Source of the DNA: Candidatus Babeliales bacterium
GTDB taxonomy: Bacteria > Babelota > Babeliae > Babelales > JANWKD01
Assembly: GCA_025451595.1 (NCBI GenBank)
Contig: JANWKD010000018.1
Location: 1 to 12,075 of the forward strand
Direction: 5' to 3'
DNA length: 12,075 bases
The notes beneath the pieces were generated by a model, which made no database searches, was not told where the DNA came from, and worked only from the letters and a program-made list of their open reading frames with translations. The position numbers were made by a program, and so were the translations under genes. Position 1 is the stretch's first letter. Every line of letters begins with the position of its first letter. Shown here one piece after another: positions 1-6,582 of the stretch.

Positions 1-1094
1 GTAATACGAGGCTCTGCATGTACAGCTGCATACATAAGCGCCGTACTTTTACCAGGATCGATTTCATTTACTCCAGCTTTTAAATGTAATAGTCTATTGA
101 CCGCTTCATAGTTATCATCTTTAGTCGCGCAGATAAGTGCTGTTCTTTCTTTGTTTTTGCTTTTATAATTAATATCAACGTATTGTGAGAAAAGAGATAA
201 TAGTTCCAGATTTCCCAATTTAGCGGCTCTTATTACTATTTCTTCATCAAACCAATATTTTTTTGATATTTTTTTTGGGTCGTCAATAGTTCTGTACTTG
301 TAGGTAAGTATAGAAAGAATTGATTTGGCAAAAAAATTATTATCTCGAGGGTTCTCTTCGATGGATTCACCCAATTCTTTTATCAGAAAATTTCGTAATT
401 GATATTTATATTTTAATTTATCTGCCACAAATTGAGTTGCTCCTTCGGTTCCGATATACAGAGCAACCTTTTCGGCAGACCGAATGCTAGAATCATTCGT
501 TTTGCTATAGTGATCAGTGATAATAGCTACAACGGGCGCTAATCCTTGTTTTGTATCTAATATTTGTTTCCATTGTTCGTTATACTTACTTAAATCACGA
601 ATTTTTTCTACTACTTTACCACCATCATCTTCTTGAGATAAAATATCGCGAAGTTGTTTTTCGTGATTTGGGTTAAAAATTGTGGTCGTTGAATTTGCAT
701 TTTCTTGTGGAGTCGGCGTAATATTTAACCTAGCAGCGAGCATCGGTTTATACCGTAAATTATTGTGTGCAAAACGAATTGCGCCTGAGGTATTCAGTTG
801 TATAGCAATATATTCTGGTGCAAGACAATCTATACATTCTTGGCTAAACGCATCGCTCATGATATCGATCACAGGCTCAATTGCTGTTGGAGACTTGAAA
901 ATAGGTCCCCAGTGAGGATCATTTTCTAGCTTTTTAATTTTTTTTAATGCATCCTCTGGATTATTTTTATAGGTAATTGAACGTATTTGGTGCTTATGAT
1001 CTTTAGTAAACTCAATAAGCGGTTGCTCATGCATACCGTAGCTTCTGGTAGCAATAGCCATGATTATACTGGTGAACAATAAATATCTTTTCAT
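1..1094 (-). CDS. Exported ankyrin-repeat protein, C-terminus cut by window edge
   Basis: The reading frame is open for 364 codons from an ATG at 1094 to the left edge, so the C-terminus lies outside. An AGGAG ribosome-binding site sits seven bases before the ATG. Residues 1-20 (MKRYLLFTSIIMAIATRSYG) form a signal peptide: a basic start, a hydrophobic core and small residues, followed by Met21. Residues 21 to about 280 are charged and match no domain I recognise. From about residue 283 there are ankyrin-type repeats of ~33 residues: 'AAKLGNLELLSLF..YVDIN', then 'TALICATKDDNYEAVNRLL..KAGVN', then 'STALMYAA' running off the edge. Ankyrin repeats bind other proteins. Exported ones in host-associated bacteria are often effectors, but that role is inferred here. 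The gene lies 62 bases after yidD and has its own promoter candidate. Confidence 0.88.
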   Translation of the reverse strand, partial: MKRYLLFTSIIMAIATRSYGMHEQPLIEFTKDHKHQIRSITYKNNPEDALKKIKKLENDPHWGPIFKSPTAIEPVIDIMSDAFSQECIDCLAPEYIAIQLNTSGAIRFAHNNLRYKPMLAARLNITPTPQENANSTTTIFNPNHEKQLRDILSQEDDGGKVVEKIRDLSKYNEQWKQILDTKQGLAPVVAIITDHYSKTNDSSIRSAEKVALYIGTEGATQFVADKLKYKYQLRNFLIKELGESIEENPRDNNFFAKSILSILTYKYRTIDDPKKISKKYWFDEEIVIRAAKLGNLELLSLFSQYVDINYKSKNKERTALICATKDDNYEAVNRLLHLKAGVNEIDPGKSTALMYAAVHAEPRI

Positions 1095-1135
1095 ATGATA
1101 CTCCTCTTAAACGATATTTTGTTAAAACCGCCTCG

Positions 1136-1164
1136 AATATAGCATGAGGAATATTTTTATTCAA
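1136..1164 (-). promoter_or_regulatory. Promoter candidate for the ankyrin-repeat gene
   Basis: Read on the minus strand there is a TTGAAT -35 (1159-1164), a 17-base spacer and a TATATT -10 (1136-1141). This is a good sigma70-type match about 40 bases before the ankyrin ATG. The -35 box overlaps the yidD stop codon (1157-1159), so the ankyrin gene can be expressed independently of the rpmH-rnpA-yidD unit. Confidence 0.6.
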
Positions 1165-1408
1165 CTGACCAAGATGCAAAAGGGCGGCAGTGCCATAAGC
1201 GTTTGCAAATGAGCTTCAAGGCAAACCACAGCGGTTGTTCTTGTAACTGCTTGATCGCATATTTGGTACACGTGAGCGTAAAACGACACCGGTCAGGGCC
1301 AAGAAGTGGGCGAATCGTTTGCATGCATGCAATAAGTGAAATAGCAATCAATCGCGCTAAGAGATTAAGAGCGCGCTTCATTTTTTGCGATAATTTTATT
1401 TTTTGCAT
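1157..1408 (-). CDS. yidD: YidD, membrane protein insertion efficiency factor
   Basis: The protein has 83 residues if started at 1408, or 74 from the internal ATG at 1381. It carries the YidD signature: a hydrophobic N-terminal helix, then 'IRPLLGPDRCRFTLTCTKYA', then 'KRLWHCRPF', with the three conserved cysteines. YidD is a small protein of the inner face of the membrane that assists Sec/YidC-dependent insertion. The usual C-terminal GGxDPVP segment is missing; the protein ends in 'FASWSVE'. Both possible starts lie inside the end of rnpA (44- or 17-base overlap) and neither has a clear ribosome-binding site, so translation is probably coupled to rnpA. The order rpmH-rnpA-yidD is the classical one, but yidC does not follow. 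Confidence 0.9.
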   Translation of the reverse strand: MQKIKLSQKMKRALNLLARLIAISLIACMQTIRPLLGPDRCRFTLTCTKYAIKQLQEQPLWFALKLICKRLWHCRPFASWSVE

Positions 1409-1766
1409 CCAAGATATACTGTTTTAATTGTTCAAAAGAAAGTTTTTTGGATTCTTTTTTGAGGAAAATGACAAAGTCATAAGGGAACGTATATATTTTT
1501 TCTTCATAAAATATACTTTTAATGCGTCTGCGTAATAAGTTACGTTCGGGGGCGTTTCCCACCGCACGAGGAATAATGATTAAAACGCGACTATAGCTTT
1601 CAGAACAATTCGGAGAATTTTCAGATGAATTTTGGCATAAAGGAGTTTGAAAAGAAGAAGCTGCACGAATATCAAGTTCTTGTGTTCTTAAGACAAGTCG
1701 GGCAGCTTTTAATAGTGCAATTATTTCATTGCGCCGGAATTGAGTAATAGCGCGGGCTAATCCCAT
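1365..1766 (-). CDS. rnpA: Ribonuclease P protein component
   Basis: RnpA is the protein subunit of RNase P, which with the M1 RNA matures tRNA 5' ends. The 133-residue product has the family's RNA-binding core 'VGNAPERNLLRRRIKSIFYEE' at about residues 68-88, equivalent to the RNR motif, followed by a 'YDFVIFLKKES' strand. Identity is supported by position: it starts five bases after the rpmH stop and overlaps yidD. It is slightly longer than usual (~115-120 residues) because of a Ser/Asn/Cys-rich insertion near residues 37-60, between the N-terminal helix and the core strand. The ribosome-binding site is weak (AAGAAA), consistent with coupling to rpmH. Confidence 0.92.
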   Translation of the reverse strand: MGLARAITQFRRNEIIALLKAARLVLRTQELDIRAASSFQTPLCQNSSENSPNCSESYSRVLIIIPRAVGNAPERNLLRRRIKSIFYEEKIYTFPYDFVIFLKKESKKLSFEQLKQYILDAKNKIIAKNEARS

Positions 1767-1771
1767 ATTTC

Positions 1772-1906
1772 TTAAACGGTTAAACGTTTTCTGCCTTTTG
1801 CGCGGCGACGATTAACGATTTTTCTTCCATCTTTTGTAGACATGCGTTTTAAAAAACCATGTTTTCTTGTTCTTTTTCTACGGCTTGGTTTGTAAGTAAT
1901 CGACAT
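1772..1906 (-). CDS. rpmH: 50S ribosomal protein L34
   Basis: This 44-residue, highly basic protein is not in the longer-ORF set but is clear by eye. It begins MSITYKPSRRKRTRKHGF, continues with 'LKRMSTKDGRKIVNRRRAKG' and ends 'RKRLTV'. It contains the L34 hallmarks: TYxPSxRKRxRxHGF, R-M-x-T-xxGRxxxxRRRxKGRxxL. L34 is a late-assembling protein of the large ribosomal subunit. An AGGA ribosome-binding site lies seven bases before the ATG at 1906, and a promoter sits 46 bases upstream. It leads the rpmH-rnpA-yidD unit; trxB, not dnaA, lies upstream. Confidence 0.97.
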   Translation of the reverse strand: MSITYKPSRRKRTRKHGFLKRMSTKDGRKIVNRRRAKGRKRLTV

Positions 1907-1951
1907 AGTAAAATCCTGTTTTAATCAGATTATTCGTGCATAATTAGTTTA

Positions 1952-1979
1952 ATCATAGCAAAAGAGGCGATTTTTTCAA
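1952..1979 (-). promoter_or_regulatory. Promoter candidate for rpmH-rnpA-yidD
   Basis: On the minus strand there is a TTGAAA -35 (1974-1979), a 16-base spacer and a TATGAT -10 (1952-1957), a strong sigma70-type match. It lies in the 116-base gap between trxB and rpmH, giving a leader of about 40 bases. I see no strong terminator between trxB and this promoter. Confidence 0.65.
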
Positions 1980-2022
1980 TGTATCGTTGCATTAAAAAGT
2001 ATAAAAGCCTATTTTGATAGTT

Positions 2023-2949
2023 CTATTCCTTCAAATATCTCTCAGCTTCTAATGCAGCAGCACAGCCAGTACCCGCTGAAGTAATAGCTTGGCGGTACAC
2101 AGGATCGGATACGTCACCAGCTACAAATACGCCAGGCACCGAGGTCTTCGTATGTCCTTTTTCAACAATATACCCAAAATCGGTCAGTTCAAGTTGCCCC
2201 TTGAGAAAATCAGTATTTGGAGATAGCCCAATCGCTACAAAAACTGCATTTGCAGGGATGCTTGTCTGCTCCTTTGTCTGGAGATTGGTCACCACGATAT
2301 TGGTTACCTGTTTTTCATCTCCTTCAATCCCAGATATAGCAGTTGAATACAGAATAGTAATTTTAGGATTGTTCAGTACGCGCTTTTGCATTGCCTGGGA
2401 GGCCGTTAATGATTCTTTTATCTGAACAATGGTTATTTGGTCAGTAAAATTGGTCATAAATGAGGCATCTTCCATCGCCGTATCTCCGCCCCCAATAATA
2501 ACTACTGGCTTATCTTTGTACAAAGCACCATCACACACCGCACAGGTAGTTACTCCTTTGCCCCAATATGCCGCTTCACCCGGAATAGAAAGCTTTTTTG
2601 GAGTGGCCCCTGTTGCAATAATGACGCTCTGCGCTTTCAGTTCTTTATTTTTGTGAGTCCACAAAGTAAAAGGTTTTTTACTAAAATCGACGCGATCGAT
2701 AGAGCCTGATTGAAAAGTGCAGCCAAAGGCTTGCGTATGTGCACGCATTTTAGCCATGAGTTCAGGACCTTGAATGCTTTTTTCTCCCGGCCAATTTTCT
2801 ACTGCGGTAGTACCCATGAGCTGTCCGCCAGGATTTTTACCTTCAATAATAACTGGTTCCAAATTTGCACGTGCAGCATACATGCCTGCCGTTAATCCTG
2901 CTGGTCCGGCGCCAACAATGATTAATCGATGTACTGGTGTTTCAGCCAT
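2023..2949 (-). CDS. trxB: Thioredoxin reductase (FAD-dependent)
   Basis: The protein has 308 residues, normal for a low-molecular-weight thioredoxin reductase, which passes electrons through FAD and a Cys pair to thioredoxin in the cytoplasm. The FAD-binding motif GAGPAG is at residues 13-18, the redox motif CAVCD has Cys136 and Cys139, the second dinucleotide fold GGGDTA is at 153-158, and the C-terminal FAD contact 'GVFVAGDV' precedes 'YRQAITSAGTGCAAALEAE'. The basic HRRxxxR motif expected after the second fold is replaced by 'VQIKESLTAS', so NADPH use is doubtful. An AGGA site precedes the ATG. The gene starts two bases after the tig stop, so the two are co-transcribed. No thioredoxin gene is in the window. 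Confidence 0.95.
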   Translation of the reverse strand: MAETPVHRLIIVGAGPAGLTAGMYAARANLEPVIIEGKNPGGQLMGTTAVENWPGEKSIQGPELMAKMRAHTQAFGCTFQSGSIDRVDFSKKPFTLWTHKNKELKAQSVIIATGATPKKLSIPGEAAYWGKGVTTCAVCDGALYKDKPVVIIGGGDTAMEDASFMTNFTDQITIVQIKESLTASQAMQKRVLNNPKITILYSTAISGIEGDEKQVTNIVVTNLQTKEQTSIPANAVFVAIGLSPNTDFLKGQLELTDFGYIVEKGHTKTSVPGVFVAGDVSDPVYRQAITSAGTGCAAALEAERYLKE

Positions 2950-2951
2950 AA

Positions 2952-4256
2952 TTATTTCCTAGTAAGATGGTAAATTACATGATTTAATGTTTTTTCTCTC
3001 AAACAAGTTTGTTTGAGCAGTGTTGAGGAAATAGGGAATTCCTGGCTTTTAATTTTAGTCGATGGTGGATGAAAGTAAACAAATTCTTTGGTGCGTGGCC
3101 GTTTCATAAGATTCAGGTAGCCTTTAATATCATGATGTGACACATCAACTTCTTCTTGATGCATTAACTGATCAATAAAAATAGTTTCTCTTAATTGTTT
3201 AACGGCCAATAAACGAATATTTTCTTTAAAATTTTGTTGATTTTTATATACCTGGTAATCAGGGTTGTCATGAACAGCGGTAAGTACTTCTTGTTGCTTT
3301 CGTAAGACTAAATAATTAGGTACTTCAAAATGATGTTTGTTCAATAAAAGTTTTAAAGCATCTTCGACCATAGCGCGACGCTGGGAAATATCATTTCGAT
3401 ATGAAAAGATTTCAATTAACTTCTGATGTAATTCTTTATTTGTTTTGAGCTTGAAATGTTTTTTGAAATAATCAAAATAAAGAAATGCATGATGCAAGAC
3501 ATCCTTAATTTCTATGCAAAATGTGTAGTCAGTCTCGAGCAATGAGCTAAAATATTCTTGGAAACAAACACTTTTTGTATAGAAAATGCTGTCGATTTGC
3601 TTACCTAAAAATTCTTGTTGGAACGGGATATCAGCTTCTTCGTCTCCAATCTTTAACCAAAGATTTTCACGGTACTTGCCAAGCAAAGGCTTTAATTGAT
3701 CATCGACGGGATATATATCAAAGCAAACCCAATCACCAATACTGATACCATCAGTTATGCAGTTTTTCATAAATGTTTGTTCATCTTTAATAAAAGATTC
3801 TACTTGTCGGTCGATATCTTTATAATTTTTCCTTTTTGGCGCCTTAAACATGAAATCTTTCCATTTTAAGATTTCGACTGGTTCCATTACCGAAAGCTCA
3901 AAATGAAACTCAGCATCCTTCTGAACCTCGATAATAATATCGATAATTCGAGGATCTCCCACGAGAAAAATTTTATTTCTATATAACGCATCAAAAAGAT
4001 TATCAATTACAAAATATTTGAATAAAAATTCCTTTAAATGCTCTAAAATATTCGTTTTAAAATGTTGTTCAATGTACGCTAAGGGCGTTTCACCTTTTTG
4101 AAAGCCGTAGGTATGAACCTTATCTTGTTGTGCAAGAGAAGCTTCTTTAAAGAGAGTTGAAACAAATTCGGAAGGAATATAAACGATTGCTTTACAAAGC
4201 TGTGTACTCATTGAGGAAAAGTTGACGTCTACTGCTTTATTACTACATTGAGCCAT
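2952..4256 (-). CDS. tig: Divergent trigger factor (ribosome-associated chaperone)
   Basis: I call this a trigger factor from domain order and motifs, though similarity is low. The N-terminal ribosome-binding domain has 'YGFQKGETPLAYIEQHF' (residues 50-66), matching the family pattern GFRKGxxPxxxIxxxF. A PPIase-like middle segment has 'ISIGDWVCFDI' (171-181) and 'ENLWLKIGDEEADIPFQQEFLGKQ' (197-220), matching 'Gd.v.id' and 'lGsg..ipgFee.LiG'. A long helical C-terminal region follows, with 'FEVPNYLVLRKQQEVL' (310-325) matching the 'iPe.lv..e' pattern. Length is 434 residues, as expected. I chose the ATG at 4256 over an upstream one at 4280 because an AGGAG site (4263-4267) lies six bases before it and the upstream start lies inside tRNA-Leu. 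It overlaps nothing and is followed two bases later by trxB. Confidence 0.8.
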   Translation of the reverse strand: MAQCSNKAVDVNFSSMSTQLCKAIVYIPSEFVSTLFKEASLAQQDKVHTYGFQKGETPLAYIEQHFKTNILEHLKEFLFKYFVIDNLFDALYRNKIFLVGDPRIIDIIIEVQKDAEFHFELSVMEPVEILKWKDFMFKAPKRKNYKDIDRQVESFIKDEQTFMKNCITDGISIGDWVCFDIYPVDDQLKPLLGKYRENLWLKIGDEEADIPFQQEFLGKQIDSIFYTKSVCFQEYFSSLLETDYTFCIEIKDVLHHAFLYFDYFKKHFKLKTNKELHQKLIEIFSYRNDISQRRAMVEDALKLLLNKHHFEVPNYLVLRKQQEVLTAVHDNPDYQVYKNQQNFKENIRLLAVKQLRETIFIDQLMHQEEVDVSHHDIKGYLNLMKRPRTKEFVYFHPPSTKIKSQEFPISSTLLKQTCLREKTLNHVIYHLTRK

Positions 4257-4272
4257 GCAAATCTCCTTTTTT

Positions 4273-4359
4273 TGGTGCAAGAGAAGGGAGTCGAACCCCC
4301 ATTCCCTTTCGGGAGCTGGATCCTAAGTCCAGTGCGTCTACCAATTCCGCCACTCTTGC
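4273..4359 (-). tRNA. tRNA-Leu (anticodon UAG)
   Basis: A complete class II cloverleaf: 7-bp acceptor stem GCAAGAG/CTCTTGC, discriminator A and an encoded CCA (4273-4275). The anticodon stem is CTGGA/TCCAG around loop CTTAGGA, giving anticodon UAG. A long variable arm folds as CTCCC-GAAA-GGGAAT, as in Leu tRNAs. The T-loop is TTCGACT, with two G-U pairs in its stem. The CCA end lies only five bases from the tig ribosome-binding site. Confidence 0.97.
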
Positions 4360-4367
4360 CAACTTTT

Positions 4368-4443
4368 TGGTGGGCCGCATTGGACTCGAACCAATAACCT
4401 GCAGATTAAGAGTCTGTTGCTCTACCAATTGAGCTAGCGGCCC
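4368..4443 (-). tRNA. tRNA-Lys (anticodon CUU)
   Basis: A 76-base cloverleaf with acceptor GGGCCGC/GCGGCCC, discriminator A and an encoded CCA (4368-4370). The D arm is GCTC/GAGC, the anticodon loop CTCTTAA gives CUU, and the T arm is ATTGG-TTCGAGT-CCAAT. The outermost pair of the anticodon stem is an A-C mismatch. It is eight bases upstream of tRNA-Leu and clearly in the same transcript. Confidence 0.97.
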
Positions 4444-4459
4444 TGTTTACTACTTTATT

Positions 4460-4487
4460 AGCATACTTACTGAGCAACAAAACTCAA
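4460..4487 (-). promoter_or_regulatory. Promoter candidate for tRNA-Lys/tRNA-Leu/tig/trxB
   Basis: On the minus strand there is a TTGAGT -35 (4482-4487), a 16-base spacer and a TATGCT -10 (4460-4465), 16 bases before the tRNA-Lys 5' end. It is the best promoter match in the 132-base gap downstream of frr. A TTGACT lies just upstream at the wrong spacing. Confidence 0.45.
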
Positions 4488-4565
4488 GAGTCAATACGTT
4501 TTGCCAACCAAATGTTTATGTCAAAGCTCTATATGAGTAAGGTAATATTACCAAAAATTTATAAA

Positions 4566-4592
4566 AAATAAAGAACTAAATTGTTTTTATTT
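4566..4592 (-). terminator. Possible weak terminator after frr
   Basis: On the minus strand AAATAAAAAC pairs with GTTCTTTATTT (one bulged base) around a six-base loop, and T-rich sequence follows. The stem includes the frr stop codon. It is almost all A-T pairs, so termination would be weak and some transcription may read through into the tRNA genes. Confidence 0.3.
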
Positions 4593-5160
4593 CATGTTCT
4601 TTTTTTGTTGCCATATCTTCGACCGTTTTAATGAACTTATCAGTAATTTTTTGTAACATTTCACATAGTCTTCGTTCATGGTCTTCAGATATAGCCTTTA
4701 CTCTGAAAGAATCACGAATGAGATTATGAAAATCTTTACGGACATTCCGAATAGTAACGCGAGATTCTTCAAGTTTTTTATTCAAAATTTTGGCAAGTTC
4801 ATCGCGTCGAGATGCACTCATTTCGGGCAATCGCACACGAATAATAGTTCCTTCATTGATCGGTGTAACTCCCAGTTCAGAATTGAGTAATGCTTTTTCA
4901 ATGTCATTGATGAGGCCTTGATCCCAAGGCTGAATGGTAATAAGCCGACCTTCAGGAGTAGCGATAGATGCAATTTCTTTGAGATTCATAGTGCTGTTGT
5001 AACAAACTACTTTAATATTTTCTACCAAAGCCGGATGAGCTCTCCCTGTACGAATGGCTATTAATTCGCGTTCAAAATGCTTAACCGCTTTATCCATTTC
5101 TTCAGCGGTAGCTTTTTCAAACTCTTTTATATTGGTATCCGTTAATTTTAAATTAATCAT
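4576..5160 (-). CDS. frr: Ribosome recycling factor
   Basis: RRF splits post-termination ribosomes together with EF-G. The protein has 194 residues, slightly longer than the usual ~185 through a few extra N-terminal residues. Motifs include 'AIRTGRAHPALVENIKV' (residues 35-51), 'IATPEGRLITIQPWD' (66-80), 'VRLPEMSASRRDELAK' (109-124) and 'RNVRKDFHNLIRDS' (138-151), all in standard order. The ATG at 5160 has an AAGGA site six bases upstream. It is the last gene of tsf-pyrH-frr, 49 bases after pyrH; a perfect hairpin fills most of that gap. Confidence 0.97.
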   Translation of the reverse strand: MINLKLTDTNIKEFEKATAEEMDKAVKHFERELIAIRTGRAHPALVENIKVVCYNSTMNLKEIASIATPEGRLITIQPWDQGLINDIEKALLNSELGVTPINEGTIIRVRLPEMSASRRDELAKILNKKLEESRVTIRNVRKDFHNLIRDSFRVKAISEDHERRLCEMLQKITDKFIKTVEDMATKKEHEIKTI

Positions 5161-5178
5161 TTCATATCCTTAATTGGA

Positions 5179-5204
5179 TTTTCCTCTTTCAATAAAGAGG
5201 AAAA
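5179..5204 (-). terminator. Hairpin between pyrH and frr
   Basis: A perfect 11-bp inverted repeat, TTTTCCTCTTT and AAAGAGGAAAA, with a 4-base loop lies between the pyrH stop and the frr ribosome-binding site. On the transcribed strand no U-run follows the stem beyond its own sequence, so it is more likely a partial terminator or a processing/stability hairpin that sets the pyrH:frr ratio than a full terminator. Confidence 0.5.
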
Positions 5205-5209
5205 GATAA

Positions 5210-5914
5210 CTATTCAACCGTACTTCCAAAATCTTCATGGGTAGCCGCATAAACTAAAGAATTTTCTTTAAAAATATCAAATACGCGAATTTTCAAATGA
5301 TGCTCTTTGGCCAACGCAAACGCCGTTGCATCCATAATTCGTAATTCAGATTTTAAAGCTTCTTGATATGTTACATGCTTGAGTAATTGTGCGTGAACGT
5401 CTTTTCTGGGATCGGCCGTATATATGCCATCAATATGCGTTCCTTTCCATACTTCTTGCGCTTCTATCTGGAGCCCTCGCAAAATTGCGGTGGTATCAGT
5501 GGTAAAAAATGGGTTACCGGTACCACCACTAAAAATCAAGCAATTTCCTTTGTCTAACGCAGTTTTAATCGTCTGTTGGGAAATTGGTGCACCAACTTCG
5601 GGAGCGGGAACTGCACAAAAAAGCGAAGCTGAAACACCTTCTTGTTCAAACAAATCCTTAATAATCAGTCCATTCATCATCGTAGCAAGCATACCAATCT
5701 GATCACCAACTGAGGGTGTAATGCCAAGCTTGGTGCCATGCTTGCTTCCTCTAAAAAAATTACCGCCACCGATAACAATGCCAAAATAATGAGTTTCTGA
5801 AAGGTATTTTATTTGTTGAGCAATAAACCGAACCCCTTTATCACAAAGAAGTGCGGTTTTTTTATCTATTAAGATTTCACCCGTTACTTTAAGCAATATT
5901 CTTTTTTTATTCAT
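5210..5914 (-). CDS. pyrH: UMP kinase
   Basis: PyrH phosphorylates UMP to UDP with ATP as a cytoplasmic hexamer. This 234-residue protein has the amino-acid-kinase fold: 'ILLKVTGEIL' (6-15; Thr where Ser is usual in KxSGE), the glycine loop 'GGGNFFRG' (49-56), 'GGTGNPFFTTDTTAILRG' (130-147), and the nucleotide-binding 'WKGTHIDGIYTADPRKD' (156-172). I prefer the ATG at 5914, with AAGGA just upstream, over a GTG at 5938 with no ribosome-binding site; the extra residues (MMIKNKDA) do not look like family sequence. It sits between tsf and frr, the conserved order. Confidence 0.96.
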   Translation of the reverse strand: MNKKRILLKVTGEILIDKKTALLCDKGVRFIAQQIKYLSETHYFGIVIGGGNFFRGSKHGTKLGITPSVGDQIGMLATMMNGLIIKDLFEQEGVSASLFCAVPAPEVGAPISQQTIKTALDKGNCLIFSGGTGNPFFTTDTTAILRGLQIEAQEVWKGTHIDGIYTADPRKDVHAQLLKHVTYQEALKSELRIMDATAFALAKEHHLKIRVFDIFKENSLVYAATHEDFGSTVE

Positions 5915-5979
5915 GGCATCCTTGTTTTTTATCATCACATACGTTAGCGATGAAGGCTACCGTTAAAATTAGACGTGCG

Positions 5980-6582
5980 TTAAATATAGCTACCTATCTC
6001 ATAACGAGAAAAACGTTTAATAACAATATTTTCACCCAGCTTTGCTATAACTTCTTTTAGGGCGTCATCAACGGTTAACTGATCATTTTTAACAAATGGC
6101 TGGTCTAATAGGCAAATTTCAGTAAAGAGCTTATTTATTTTCCCTTGCACAATTTGCTCTACAATTTTCTCGGGCTTACCTGAAGTTGCAAGTTGTTCGG
6201 TAAATATTCTTCGTTCGCCTTCTAAGAACGTAGGATCTACCTGTTCTTGTTTTAAATATAACGGTTTCATTGCCGCAATATGCAAACAAACATCTTGTGC
6301 GAATTTTTTTAACTCATCGGTTCGAGCCACAAAATCGGTTTCACAGTTTATTTCAATTAAAACACCAACGCGGCTTCCCGGGTGAATATAAGCATGTACG
6401 AGTCCTTCTGCGGTCACATTCGAACCACGTTTTGCGGCGATACTTGCGCCTTTCTTTCGAAGTAATTCTACAGCGGCATCTAAATTACCGTCAGTCTCTA
6501 GTAATGCTTTTTTGCAATCAAGCATGCCCACACCGGTGCGTTCTCGTAATTGCTGTATCAGCTCGATGGTCACTTTTGACAT
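5980..6582 (-). CDS. tsf: Elongation factor Ts
   Basis: EF-Ts exchanges GDP for GTP on EF-Tu. The protein has 200 residues, the short form with one core subdomain. The N-terminal UBA-like domain reads 'LRERTGVGMLDCKKALLE' (12-29), and the EF-Tu-contacting motif 'INCETDFVAR' is at 78-87. The start is the ATG at 6582 (MSKVTIE) with an ideal AGGAG site; a start at 6606 would add eight residues not seen in the family. It is the first gene of tsf-pyrH-frr. rpsB, its usual upstream partner, is absent and a divergent kinase gene lies there instead. Confidence 0.96.
   Translation of the reverse strand: MSKVTIELIQQLRERTGVGMLDCKKALLETDGNLDAAVELLRKKGASIAAKRGSNVTAEGLVHAYIHPGSRVGVLIEINCETDFVARTDELKKFAQDVCLHIAAMKPLYLKQEQVDPTFLEGERRIFTEQLATSGKPEKIVEQIVQGKINKLFTEICLLDQPFVKNDQLTVDDALKEVIAKLGENIVIKRFSRYEIGSYI

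Noticed and set aside
682..915. 77-codon plus-strand frame
   Set aside because: It lies antisense to the ankyrin-protein gene, which has a ribosome-binding site, signal peptide and repeats; no supporting signal for the plus frame.
4243..4428. 61-codon minus-strand frame upstream of tig
   Set aside because: It is translation of the two tRNA genes; both tRNAs fold fully and explain the sequence.
4541..4552. GGTAATATTACC palindrome as terminator for the tsf-pyrH-frr operon
   Set aside because: Only four base pairs around a four-base loop and no T-run after it on the minus strand.
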